Source: Branchiostoma floridae (Eukaryota; Chordata; Leptocardii; Amphioxiformes; Branchiostomatidae). From it: DNA of 21,931 nucleotides. The translations under genes were made by a program, and so were the position numbers. This document shows positions 8,540-17,858 of this stretch, one piece after another. Below the pieces are notes generated by a model. It was not told where the DNA came from, made no database searches, and was given only the letters and a program-made list of their open reading frames with translations. The stretch is from the NCBI RefSeq assembly GCF_000003815.2, contig NW_023365881.1, positions 73,925 to 95,855 of the forward strand, in the 5' to 3' direction. Numbering within the stretch: position 1 is the first letter of the stretch; each line of letters starts with the position of its first letter.

Positions 8540-9666
8540 TCATACACTCTTTTCACCTGAATGAGTTTTCAAATGTCTGGATAAGTTGGATTTTCGAGCT
8601 GCTCTGTACCCACACTCCCCACACATGTAGGGTTTTTCACCGGTGTGGTTTGTTAGATGTTTGTCCAAATCACATTTTTGGGCAGCAGAAAAGTCACACT
8701 GGTCACACTTGTAGGGTTTTTGACCTGTGTGAGTTCTCATATGTCGGGATAAGTCAGATTTGTGAGCTGTCCTGTACCCACAGTCCCCACACATGTAGGG
8801 TTTATCTCCAGTGTGTTTGGTCAGATGTTTGTCCAAATGGGATTTCCGTGCTGCCGCATAGTCACACTGGTCACATTTGTAAGGTTTTTCTCCAGAATGA
8901 GTTCTCATATGACTGGATAAATCAGACTTGCGAGTTGCCCTGTAACCACACTCACCACACATGTGGAGATATTCACCTGTATGAATTCTCATATGGTTGG
9001 ATAAGTAAGATTTCCGAGCTGCCCTGTATCCACACTCCCCACACATGTAGGGCATTTCATTGGTGTGTTTTGTTATGTGGTCATCCAAATGGGATTTCCG
9101 TGCTGCCGCATAGTCACACTGGTCACACTTGTAGGGTTTTTCTCCTGTGTGGATTCTTACATGTTTGGAGAGGTCTGACCGCAGAGCTGTCCTGTACCCA
9201 CACTCCCCGCACATGTAGGGTTTCTCTCCGGTGTGTTTCGATAGATGATAGTCCAAAGCAGATTTCCCTGCTGCAGAATAATCACACTGGTCACACTTGT
9301 AGGGTTTGTCACCGGTATGTGTTCTCTTATGTATGGAAAGCTCTGACTTCTGTTTTGTCCTGAACCCACACTCCCCACACATGTAGGGTTTCTCAGCACT
9401 GAGCTCAGGCTTCAGGATTTCCCCCTTTTCTAGCTGTGATGACGAGCCAGTTTTCTTCACCTCCCAATAAAACGTCTCCTCTTCCAAATCTCGCCCTCCC
9501 CTGTCCCGCTGCCCGCCCGTGTCTGTTGTCTTGTTTTGAAGTAGAGCTTCGTCAGGATCCTCTGTTTGTAAACATGTGGACAAGGAATCAGTCCTCTCAA
9601 CCTTCACATCAAACGTTCCCGCGCATGAAGCTTTGTCTTCTCTGACATGCTCTCCGACAATGTCTG
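8540..9666 (-). CDS. C2H2 zinc-finger protein C, main exon, 10 fingers (413 aa with 10019-10133)
   Basis: Predicted nuclear DNA-binding protein; family role inferred. This exon begins after CCCCTACAG at 9667 and joins the upstream coding exon (10019-10133) in phase 1. The acceptor is CAGCAG, so one residue can be gained or lost. The first ~90 residues form an acidic/serine spacer (KVERTDSLSTCLQTEDPDEA and a KTGSSSQLEKGEI segment shared with gene D) with no recognised effector domain. Ten 28-residue fingers follow, starting with the YMCGECG type. Fingers 5 and 6 are both of that type, and the linker before finger 6 is altered (GEYLH). Finger 9 has F in place of Y (CDFSAAQ). Contact triplets (-1,3,6) include QEI, LDK, RHD, RYN and HDR. 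The protein ends at GEKSV; a frameshift cuts off further finger code that continues at 8497-8540. Confidence 0.85.
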
Positions 9667-10018
9667 CTGTAGGGGAATGAATCAATTAGGTCATCGCAAA
9701 CAAAACATACAGTAGCAGCTTTCGTTGAACGAAATGCAGTTTGATTAGAACTTATCTAAAAACAAAGTAATCTGAAAACAAACCTTAGGAACTAACATAT
9801 ATTTGTGTACTGCTCCAACGATTATTGCCAGCTGATAACACTTATTTTGTCATAGGTATAAAACCAGGTAAGGCATTGTTGCTTCATCCAACTGTTCTAA
9901 ATTGGAATTGCGTTATCTTATTTATCTTTCTTTGTTTCTGATATTTAGACGTAAGATTCTTGCCACGGAGACTCACGTGGTCTGGCAGCAGCCAATTCAA
10001 GAAAGGCTTGATCAGCAC
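9667..10018 (-). other. Inferred intron 2 of gene C
   Basis: 352-base intron with a GTGCTGAT donor (weak, ACAA|GTGCTG) at 10018 and a pyrimidine-rich ATTCCCCTACAG acceptor ending at 9667. Phase 1 joining keeps the frame open. Gene D has no intron here. Nothing else is seen in it. Confidence 0.6.
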
Positions 10019-10133
10019 TTGTCTGGTCCTCCCTGCTGTATGTCTCCTTCCCAGAGTGGCCAGGGCACAAACCTCCAGTCTCGTTCCCAGGGTGGCCTGT
10101 ACACAGGTCTTCAGGACTTCCACAATTGGCCAT
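10019..10133 (-). CDS. C2H2 zinc-finger protein C, first coding exon
   Basis: Encodes the first 38 codons plus one base: a MANCGSPEDL start, two GLCPGHPGNET-type repeats (DLCTGHPGNETG, GLCPGHSGKETY) and SREDQT, which aligns with gene D (NSREGQT). The ATG at 10133 is preferred over an in-frame ATG at 10178 for two reasons: all paralogues start at this point, and splice acceptors lie just upstream (AACAG ending at 10136, CCCTCAG ending at 10144). Joining to 9666 is inferred from reading frame, splice signals and alignment to gene D, not from transcripts. Confidence 0.7.
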
Positions 10134-10519
10134 CTCTGTTATGCTGAGGGATAAAAAATTGCAGAAGGAAAATGACATTTTATCTCAGGCACTACTAGTT
10201 CGGTCACGCAAATCTTAACAATGGTCGCAACGAGACTGTTCATGTCTATGGGCCTTCACCTTTGACATATTACCCAGGATTCCTGTTGCTCGCATATGCA
10301 TAGTGAACTCTGTGAAAAGCTTATTCACCTAAATTTACCTGAGTTTCTGTTCTATTCTTCCGATAATTTCCATCTGCCAAGCCTTTGAAGGAATCGGCGA
10401 TTACTGGCATGTTTGGCTGATACGAGACAGAGGTTCGCCAGGCCTCCATCTGGGTAATTTGCAGTGAATCACCAACTCCAGACAGAACGATTTGCTCCAT
10501 CGCACACCAGGGCATGGTT

Positions 10520-10770
10520 TTTTGAAAGGTGTGGTGGGTTCTTTAATGTGCGTGGGGTGTGGCTCTCCCCAGACACGGGACCTCCATTTAACGTCCTATT
10601 TGAGGGACGGCCCTAGCCGAAGCTAGGTACTCATTTTCATCTGAGTTAAGAGAGGAAAGCCGTGTTAAGTGCCTTTCCCAAGGGCACAAGATTGGTGATA
10701 CGGCAGGATTCGAACCCGAGACCTCTCGATCCTGAGCCAAACACGCTGTCGCTGCGCCTCGAGATCTCAC
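10520..10770 (-). mobile_element. Putative tRNA-derived SINE
   Basis: On the minus strand the head reads GGCGCAGCGACAGCGTGTTTGGC, then 20 bases later GGTCTCGGGTTCGAATCCTGCC, with GGGTTCGAATCC matching the tRNA/pol III box B. A tail domain follows (CCCTTGGGAAAGGCACTTAA, then ATTAAAGAACCCACCACACC) of a kind I associate with dispersed repeats of marine invertebrates. Exact ends and target duplications are not clear. It lies in gene C's intron, in the same orientation. Confidence 0.55.
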
Positions 10771-10918
10771 GATGTAGCAGATTCTCGGGTACTGAAACTC
10801 TGGCACTTTGCATATTCTTTGCAAATCTTCCTGAAACTTCCATTAGTCTAATGTAAAATGTCTTGTACATCTGTTTGCAAATATTCCATCATCCCTGTAA
10901 GTGTTACGATATCCACTA

Positions 10919-12481
10919 GGGGTGGGTATCGGTACGGCATACCGGTAAAAAAACGTTTTTTCATATTTCTAAAAAAATTAGGTGACCGGATGTTGGACCT
11001 ATTGGAAAATGAACAGATTATATGATCAGGAATTCACACGTTTTGGCGCTTACCAGTCAAAGAAAATGACAAAAGCGAAGTAGAGTAGAGTCCATAGTCA
11101 CTTCTACCAAGTTTTACAGTCAATCGTACAGAGGCAGTTACTAGTAGCTTTGTAGCATTTTAAAACGCCAGTGGGAGCCGAATACTCCACAGTACAGATT
11201 TTTTTTGGTAGCGAAATGCACCATTCTTTTGAATATCGTCCATTCACAAGTTTCCACAGGCAATCTGGTCCAGGTTCAGGCCGGACCTGGACCTGATCCT
11301 CTGGACCTGAACCGGACCTGAAGTTTCTGTACCGGTGTGACAGCGTTCTCGCCCCCCCGTGATCTCGCCCCCCCGGGGGCGAAATCACTAGCGATCTCGC
11401 CCCCCCGGGGCGAAATCACTAGCGATCTCGCCCTCCCCGGCTAGTGATCTCGCCCCCCTACCTCGCCCCCCTTTAGCGATTTCGCCCCCCCCCCCCCAAA
11501 AAACGGGTTTACATGACATTTTAGAAGTTGATTGGTATAAATCACAAAATGTAGTTTCAGAATGATATAAGTACACGAGTTTGATACATAACTCCATTCA
11601 TAGTATCAATATTAACGAAATTACATGGTAATAAGATAGTTGAACTTGTTTCAGACAAGGAGGGTTGGGTCCCTTGTATTCCCATTATTGCATATACCTG
11701 AGTCTTGACATAAGATGTATTTCATTGTATTCTCCTGTCCTCAATCAACCTATATATCTCCAATATGAAGTCTCTACAATGAAGTGACCACAAAAGAACT
11801 ATGTAATGTCTTTATTAATTATGCAAATATTAGGTATTAATTAGAATAACGCACATTTTGGTATATGCACCTGGCCAAGAGATATCTTCACCTCCAACAT
11901 GACTGTCTTTTCTAGTATTTAAGAACTGATGCATTTACCCGTGTTTCTTAAGACAGGTACTTTACCAGTGTTTGTGTAGCATTTAGCAACAGCTATATCA
12001 ACTTGCGCGTAGATAGTGTTTATAATGAGAAACTATTATTCACGTGTGTTTTTGTTAGTGCTTTGGAAATGTTTCCGGCACAAGAAAGAAAACACTGTGA
12101 CAAATTGAAAACATATAGCTGACGTATTCCGTACCATAGACGGTGTTGATTTATACGTTCGCAGTAGCACTGTTTTATGCCACCTCAGCTGCAAAAATTG
12201 TCTTTTTTCATTTCAATGTCATGTTTGCACCGAACAAAATAATATAGACTTTCAAGGTATGACATCTTACGGTACGGTAATAAGGTGTCATATAGGTACC
12301 AGGTAACACACCATATACGTTACTCCCCAGGTGCAGTATAGTACCAGGTAGCGCACCTGTAATATGTAGTAGCGAGCTGCTCGGGGGGGGGGGGGGGGGC
12401 GAAAACGCTAAAGGGGGGCGAAAACGCTAGTGATCTCGCCCCCCGGGGGGGCGAGATCGCTGTCACACCGGTACCCACCCC
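10919..12481. mobile_element. Outer inverted-repeat element (GGGGTGGGTAYCGGTAC ends)
   Basis: The left end GGGGTGGGTATCGGTACGG (10919) is mirrored by ACCGGTACCCACCCC (12467-12481). With the inner element and one ACCGGT removed, the right end reads TTTCTGTACCGGTACCCACCCC. Near the right end is a CCGGACCTG-rich run (11270-11320). ATATC occurs just outside both ends (10910-10914 and 12482-12486), five bases from the left end, and may be a target duplication. No transposase. Confidence 0.65.
11337..12466. mobile_element. Inner foldback-type element, C/G-run arms, nested in 10919-12481
   Basis: Arms start GTGACAGCG and contain repeated GATCTCGCCCCCC...GGGGCGAAATCACTA units (11337-11510 and, inverted, 12380-12466). 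Runs of 13 C (11485-11497) and 17 G (12383-12399) cap an AT-rich 850-bp middle. ACCGGT flanks both ends (11331-11336, 12467-12472), and its single-copy removal restores the outer element's terminus. ACCGGT is a palindrome, so whether it is target duplication or part of the arm is ambiguous. No coding capacity. Confidence 0.7.
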
Positions 12482-12670
12482 ATATCTGGACTGTGCGTTC
12501 TTCCTGTGGTATGCTGTATACTTGACATATTTCATCCACTTTATTTAGTAACTGGTGTCTCATTCTGCCCTGCCTTACACAGTAGTACAGATAGTGGTCT
12601 GTGTTCTATCTTGTCTTACATATAATACAGTAAAAGAAGAAGTAAAACACGTTTTTGTGTGCACAGACCA

Positions 12671-12697
12671 TTGCCCCCCTCCCCACCCTTCGTCAGA
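12671..12697 (-). promoter_or_regulatory. Conserved G-rich intronic block, copy C
   Basis: GGGTGGGGAGGGGGGCAAT on the minus strand, with TGTGCACAGA nearby, within an otherwise poorly conserved copy of the block. Confidence 0.4.
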
Positions 12698-12793
12698 CAA
12701 CCGTGCAGTATTTGAGTTTTTAATCGCTACTTTTTTTAACAAATGCACATAGACACTAAAACAGAGACTTCATAAGGCGGTTAACACTCTTAC

Positions 12794-13020
12794 CTCGTCC
12801 GTGTTGTCGAGAAGAACCTTAAAAATCGTTTCTTTCGCGCTGGAACAAAGATACACCGCACTTCACCCTATCTGGGGTCATAAGAAGGTGAAAGGTCAAA
12901 GCGCATACACGCCTGATTACCCAGCTCACTCAGATTGTGAACCCGCCAGCTGCTTGCAGATTGACGGAGTTGCACTAGGAATAAATGCTTGGTAAAATCG
13001 CTATCAGACTTTCTCATCGC
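12794..13020 (-). promoter_or_regulatory. Inferred non-coding exon 1 of gene C (degenerate promoter)
   Basis: The donor CACGGACGAG|GTAAGAGTG at 12794/12793 and the CTCCGTCAATCTGC segment are conserved. The GAGGTCACGAGCTG and CCGGATGTGAC motifs are lost, and no TATA-like box is seen where copies A and B have one. Either the promoter is diverged or gene C starts elsewhere. Confidence 0.4.
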
Positions 13021-14440
13021 TTCTTTTTTTGAGGTTGGGAATTTGTCATGCGTTTTTCAACATAATGTTTGACAGAATTGTATCCTTTCCGGTGCCTGTA
13101 TGTATTCAATAGATCTAACTGACGTTGTCACTTCTTCTTTCATGACATGTCACGGAAACTTAGTGTGCAAAAACATGCACCTGCTTTATTCTAACAGCAC
13201 TAGTTTAACAATGACGTACAATGAATCAAAAGTATTCGATCATGAGAAATTCAAAGTGAAAACATTTATTTCTGAAAGTCGAACCACGGAAATGAAAATG
13301 TCAACGCATACCGCTATTCGTGCACAGAGATATCACAGTAGTCATTATCTACAGAATGGGGCATTATTTTCCAATAGATTAACTTATCAATTAACAATGA
13401 GTCGACTTTTTGCAGAATTACTATTTGTTACAAATATGTCTTTGCCAGATTTTCTTACATGTCTAGATAATGTATTGAACTCTTTGAATTAGACAGCTAA
13501 GGGGTCACAATTCTTTGCAAGAAGTTCAAGACAAAAACCAAGTTAGAGTTTAACTAGAGTCCATTCCGATATACCACGAGATTTTTTAGACAGTAATTGT
13601 TATAAGTTGGAATTATTTTGAATAAAAGAATATTGAAGCCCCAACAGTTAAATTTTTCAAAAGAATTAATATGGAATTTTGAATCTATTTGAATTCCTTT
13701 GAATACTTTGGAAACATTTTGAAAGAGATAACACAATAATTTTCAAATATCTGCAGGATTCTTTCACTTTTAGAAATATTTATCATAATGGTAAACCTTG
13801 CCAAATGGTAGAATTAGTTTATTGCCCCATAAAAGTTAACCATTTGTCTGCCTGGTATATTTTTAGATTTCACTGCTGGGCACTGGTGGGTCCCTTGTGG
13901 TATACCGGTAGGCCATTGACATGACACCTAACTATACTTTGCAAGAATGTGTGAATTGCTTTCATCCTAGCCCGATGACCAAACATTACAAAAAATGGTA
14001 GAATATTTGTTTGTTTGTTTGTTTGTTTATTTTCATACACCTGGGTAGCCTATTCAGTGCTGGTACACTGGTTTTCAATAGGGCCCAGTTTCACATATAC
14101 ATACAAGGAAATAAAAAAACAACTTGCAGAGAGAAAAGTAGACATATACGTCGGAACATACAACTACAACTGAAACATGAAAGATAAAAATATGGTAGAT
14201 AATGGCAAAATGCCGAATACCACTATTTACAAACTGTTAGAAGTCTTCTGTTCCACATCTTGAATATTTAAAAGATTTTACACACCAACGAAAATATTAA
14301 GTTCAAGTAGCATTCAAAATATTTGTAAAGTAGAAAATCTCCTAGACAAATAATTGAAAACAATTGAAAACATTTGTAAATGATAACAATGGCAACCTTT
14401 GCGGTGACTTGGAATTGACTCTATGAAAAATGCTATGGGA
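13021..14440. other. Spacer between gene C promoter and gene D 3' remnants
   Basis: AT-rich. A short match to the duplicated 3' flank (GGGGTCACAATTCTTTGC) lies at 13500-13520. A (GTTT)n tract at 14006-14029 is followed by CACCTGGGTAGCCTATTCAG, which looks like the end of a dispersed repeat. The 130-codon plus-strand frame at 13100-13492 has no recognisable similarity and overlaps duplicated flank DNA, so I do not call it a gene. Confidence 0.5.
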
Positions 14441-14449
14441 AGCATGTAA

Positions 14450-14689
14450 GAGTTGTCCTGAACCCACATTCCTCGCACATGTTAGGTTTTCACTTGTGTG
14501 TTTTGTTACATGTACTGATGTAGGTCCAAATCACTACTACTACTACTACAATTAACTACTACTACTAGGTGAAAATCACATTTCTGAATCACACTGGTCA
14601 CCTTTATAGAGTTTGTCAGCAGTGTGTTTTGCTAGATGAATGACCAAACTGGACTTACGTCCTGCAGAATAGTCACACAGGTTACACAT
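14450..14689 (-). pseudogene. Decayed 3' fingers of gene D with microsatellite insertion
   Basis: Directly past the stop of D the frame continues as a finger (MCNLCDYSAGRKSSLVIHLAKH), then a linker (TADKLYKGDQCDSEM) and a stop. A further finger (VTKHTSE.. MCEECGFRTT, one base lost in the linker) follows after about 45 inserted bases of (TAG)n, flanked by direct GTGATTT copies. These are former C-terminal fingers removed by the TAC-to-TAA change at 14690-14692. Confidence 0.75.
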
Positions 14690-16120
14690 TTAGGGTTTTT
14701 CACCGGTATGGGTTCGCATATGTTGGGACAAGCTATCTTTCCGAGTTGTTCTGTACCCACATTCCCCACACATGTAGGGCTTATCACCAGTGTGTTTTGC
14801 TACATGCTTGTCCAAAGTAGATTTCTGTGCAGCAGAATAGTCACACTGGTCACATTTGTAAGGTTTTTCATCAGTATGAGTTCTCATATGTTGGGATAAA
14901 TGAGACTTGCGAGCTGCTCTGTACCCACACTCCCCACACATGTAGGGCTTGTCACCGGTGTGTTTTGTTACATGTTTCTGCAAATCACATTTTTGTGCAG
15001 CCGAATAGTCACACTGGTCACACTTGAAGGGTTTTTCACCAGTGTGAGTTCGCAAATGTCTGGACAAGCCAGACTTGTGAGCTGCCCTGTACCCGCACTC
15101 CCCACACATGTAGGGTTTCTCACCGGTGTGTTTCATCATATGTTGATCCAAAGTGAATTTCTGAGCTGCAGAATAGTCACACTGGTCACACTTGTAGGGT
15201 TTTTCACCGGTATGAGTTCTCATATGCCGGGAGAAGTTAGGCTTGTTACCTGTCCTGTACCCACACTCCCCACACATGTAGGGCTTCTCACCAGTGTGTT
15301 GTGTTAGATGTTGGTCCAAATTGCCTTTATGTGCAGCAGAATAGTCACACTGGTCACACGTATAGGGTTTTTCACCTGTGTGTGTTCTCATGTGTTTGGA
15401 TAAGTCATCCTTCCGAGCTGCCCTGTACCCACACTCCCCACACATGTAGGGTTTGTTGCCAGTGTGAGTTTTCATATGTCGGGATAAGTTAGACCTTACA
15501 GCTGCCCTGTACCCACACTCCCCACACATGTATGGCTTATCACCAGTGTGTTTCAATAGATGAATGTCCAAATGGGATTTCCGTGCTGCAGAATAGTGAC
15601 ACTGGTCACACTTGTAGAGTTTCTCCCCTGTATGAGTTCTCATGTGTACGGATAAGTCAGACTTGTGAGCCGACCTGTACCCACACTCCCCACACATGTA
15701 GGGTTTCTCTCCAGTGTGTTTTGTTAGATGCTGATCCAAAGTAGATTTCTGTGCTGCAGAATAGTCACACTGGTCACACTTGTAGGGTTTTTCTCCTGTG
15801 TGAGTTCTCATATGTCGGAATATGCTAGACTTGCGATTTGTCCTGTACCCACACTCCCCACACATGTAGGGTTTCTCAGTATGGAGCTCAGACACGTTGA
15901 TTTCCCCTTGTTCTATCTGTGACGACGAGCCAGTTTTCCTGACCTTCCCATGAAACGTTTCCTGGCATGAAGCTGGTTCTTCCCAGTCCTGCTGCCGGCC
16001 CGCGTCTGCTGTCTGGCCCTCCCTGCTGTTGGTCTCCTTCCCAGGATGGTCAGGGCCAAGCTCTTCAGTCTTGTTCTCAGGATAACCGGGACGCAGATCT
16101 TTTGTTATTGGATCAGCCAT
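14690..16120 (-). CDS. C2H2 zinc-finger protein D, 14 fingers (476 aa)
   Basis: Predicted nuclear DNA-binding protein; family role inferred. The ATG at 16120 follows CCCACAACAG and AAAAGCG, the conserved acceptor context (exon from 16127). Residues 1-37 hold two diverged leader repeats (LRPGYPENKTEE, LGPDHPGKETNS). Then comes a shortened version of gene C's spacer (ETFHGKVRKTGSSSQIEQGEI) without the intron or about 45 residues present in C. Fourteen regular fingers run from about residue 84 to the end. All have intact Cys2His2; finger 8 has F for the core leucine (NFSRH). Fingers 5 and 6 are both YMCGECG type, breaking the alternation as in C. Contact triplets include NSR? at finger 1 (RSR by strict alignment), QTQ, HDV, RHI and HGR. 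The last codon before the stop is the P of a TGEKP linker, so translation ends at a linker and lost fingers follow downstream. Confidence 0.88.
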   Translation of the reverse strand: MADPITKDLRPGYPENKTEELGPDHPGKETNSREGQTADAGRQQDWEEPASCQETFHGKVRKTGSSSQIEQGEINVSELHTEKPYMCGECGYRTNRKSSIFRHMRTHTGEKPYKCDQCDYSAAQKSTLDQHLTKHTGEKPYMCGECGYRSAHKSDLSVHMRTHTGEKLYKCDQCHYSAARKSHLDIHLLKHTGDKPYMCGECGYRAAVRSNLSRHMKTHTGNKPYMCGECGYRAARKDDLSKHMRTHTGEKPYTCDQCDYSAAHKGNLDQHLTQHTGEKPYMCGECGYRTGNKPNFSRHMRTHTGEKPYKCDQCDYSAAQKFTLDQHMMKHTGEKPYMCGECGYRAAHKSGLSRHLRTHTGEKPFKCDQCDYSAAQKCDLQKHVTKHTGDKPYMCGECGYRAARKSHLSQHMRTHTDEKPYKCDQCDYSAAQKSTLDKHVAKHTGDKPYMCGECGYRTTRKDSLSQHMRTHTGEKP

Positions 16121-16159
16121 CGCTTTTCTGTTGTGGGATAAAAATGAAAAAATTCAAAT

Positions 16160-16900
16160 CTAAACCCTCTGAAACGCTATTTCCTGCATTTTGAGGGACA
16201 AATTTTGCTGCCAAACTAAGGTAACTTTAATGGCATATCTATAAAAAATACATACAGTTTTAGCTTTTAGTTATTGAAGGCAACACCCACAAAATATTTC
16301 ACCATTTCGAGCGGCGAAGGCACGAGCCGTTGCAAGGTAGGTTCTGAAAATCTAGACCTTCTGAACACTATTTCCTGCCTTTTGAGGACACATTTTGCTG
16401 ACGAGACTAAGCTAAATTTANNNNNNNNNNNNNNNNNNNNNNNNNNNNNNNNNNNNNNNNNNNNNNNNNNNNNNNNNNNNNNNNNNNNNNNNNNNNNNNN
16501 NNNNNNNNNNNNNNNNNNNNCTAGTAGCGACGACCCATGCACGCCCGAACATATTTTGCAGCCCCGTGAGCCCCGAAGACGCAAGCCGTCGCATGGGAGT
16601 TCTGGAGAAATTTTGAAACCAGGACACTTTAAATTCCATTTCCTGCATTTGAGGTAAATATTTTGCTGGAAAACAAAGCTAAGTTTGATAATGATATTTC
16701 TACTAGTATAAAGGGTCGTGGGTGACGACACCCCGGCAACATTTTTCCACCATGTCCAGTGCCAAAGGCGCGAGTCCTCGCAAAGGAGGCTAGGTCCTTT
16801 AAAATTATAAAATCTGGACCCTCTGAAACGTCATTTCCTGCATTTCAGGGGCAAATTTTGCCAGTTGACTAGCAAGATTTGGCGAAATTTCCATTATTGA
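16160..16900. repeat. Degenerate tandem satellite, ~190-bp period
   Basis: CCTCTGAAACGYTATTTCCTGCATTTTGAGG-type segments followed by CAAATTTTGCTG recur with TTCCTG at 16181, 16372, 16640 and 16835. Spacings are about 191 and 195, with the assembly gap between the second and third. Between them recur AACA..TTTCACCAT and GGCGAAGGCACGAGCCG-like segments. Confidence 0.7.
16421..16520. other. Assembly gap (100 N)
   Basis: One hundred N's, usually a placeholder for unknown length, located inside the satellite. Conceptual frames across it are meaningless. Confidence 0.98.
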
Positions 16901-17736
16901 AAATATACACAAGGGTTTCAGCTTGATTTTGTGTGTTTCAGCTTATTTTTTGTGGTAGCGATAACGTCCGTCGTCGGAGACACTCTGCTTTCACGCAAGC
17001 ACGCTGCCACGCTTCGCATTTTGATCTGCACCCTGATCCCACCAGACCCTAATATCTGTTAGGTCATATCAATTGTATTGCCTTCCTTCTTTGTCATATT
17101 TGTTTGCGACAATAATGATCTTAAAAAGGTATGTGTTTTTGAATAAACTGTGTGTATAAGAAGCGTCTGTTGTACATACTAATGTAATGTGTAAATAGAG
17201 CTTTAGGATAGTATTGTACTGACATAATCCTAGTATAGATATAAATCTCTGTGTCCGGGAGAACTTTTGTCTGGTGTGAAAATAAAACTCCCAGTGTTTG
17301 ATGCCCCAAAACTGCCTCAGTATTTTCAGACAGGCGCAGATGACCCACTTTCAGCCTAATCAAAATGATGAGGTGCCCTTGGCAAAAGTGCCTGCAGAAA
17401 TGTTTTTTTTTGGACTATGTTTCAATTTTGGAGGTGCATATCATAGGTTAGGGTTGTAGCCTCTATATTGTGTTGAAAAAAAAAAGGTTTTAAGTGATAT
17501 TTGTGGTTGCAGTAGGCTTTAGAAGTTAGGTGTTTTGGTGTTTACAGGCAGTGAAAGGGGGTGAAAATGACACCACATAGTTTTGATCCCGTATTACATA
17601 ATTCCGCCGTCAAAATTTTGTCGTCAAATTACTCTTTACATGCCGGACAACTATGCCAATGTGAGTTTTTCATGTTCTAAAACTCAGGGAGGTGATTTTT
17701 GACAGCCTCCTTCTGCCATGATTCCCATAGGCTAGT

Positions 17737-17763
17737 ATTGCCCCCCTCCCCACCCATCCGCAG
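17737..17763 (-). promoter_or_regulatory. Conserved G-rich intronic block, copy D
   Basis: Minus strand GGATGGGTGGGGAGGGGGGC. Sequence identity to the other copies starts abruptly here, so the block marks the proximal edge of the duplicated unit. Confidence 0.4.
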
Positions 17764-17858
17764 ATGATCGCAAATTATATCTTCAAGATAGATAAAGAGT
17801 TCCATTCACGACTCTTTAAACAAAGACAAAGACTTCATAAGGCGGTTGACACTCTTAC

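Larger units (their letters stand above)
10136..12793 (-). other. Inferred intron 1 of gene C, transposon-filled
   Basis: A 2.66-kb intron between the donor GACGAG|GTAAGAGTG at 12794/12793 and the acceptor before 10135. It contains a MITE arm remnant (10250-10320), unclassified DNA at 10320-10520, a tRNA-like SINE (about 10520-10770), a nested inverted-repeat pair (10919-12481) and the G-rich block (12671-12697). No host gene is supported. Confidence 0.5.
16128..17858 (-). other. Inferred intron 1 of gene D, with satellite and assembly gap
   Basis: Intron between the donor GACGAG|GTAAGAGTG (17859/17858) and the acceptor CCCACAACAG ending at 16128. It includes the ~190-bp satellite (16160-16900) with the 100-N gap, so its real length is unknown. 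16900-17730 holds nothing I recognise. The G-rich block is at 17737-17763. Confidence 0.5.

Noticed and set aside
8497-9363. 288-codon plus-strand open frame (Cys/His-rich)
   Set aside because: It is the reverse-strand shadow of gene C's finger array; CTHTPHTCR-type periodicity is simply the antisense of TGEKPYMCGECG. Similar shadows occur at 4748-5059, 5723-6245, 14636-15922 and 20523-21195.
10321-10515. 64-codon minus-strand frame beginning MPWCAMEQIV
   Set aside because: Short, no similarity I recognise, adjoins the SINE-like repeat; probably repeat-derived or chance.
10680-10760. A functional tRNA gene (box B-like GGGTTCGAATCC)
   Set aside because: No convincing acceptor stem or anticodon arm, and it continues into a repeat tail, so a tRNA-derived SINE fits better.
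11104-11597. Gly/Arg-rich minus-strand frames
   Set aside because: Produced by C/G-run foldback arms of the transposable element.
13100-13492. 130-codon plus-strand open frame
   Set aside because: No recognisable domain, AT-rich, no splice or start context I can defend, and its end overlaps DNA similar to the duplicated flank.
16267-16731. Open frames spanning the N gap
   Set aside because: The translation runs through unknown bases and degenerate satellite.
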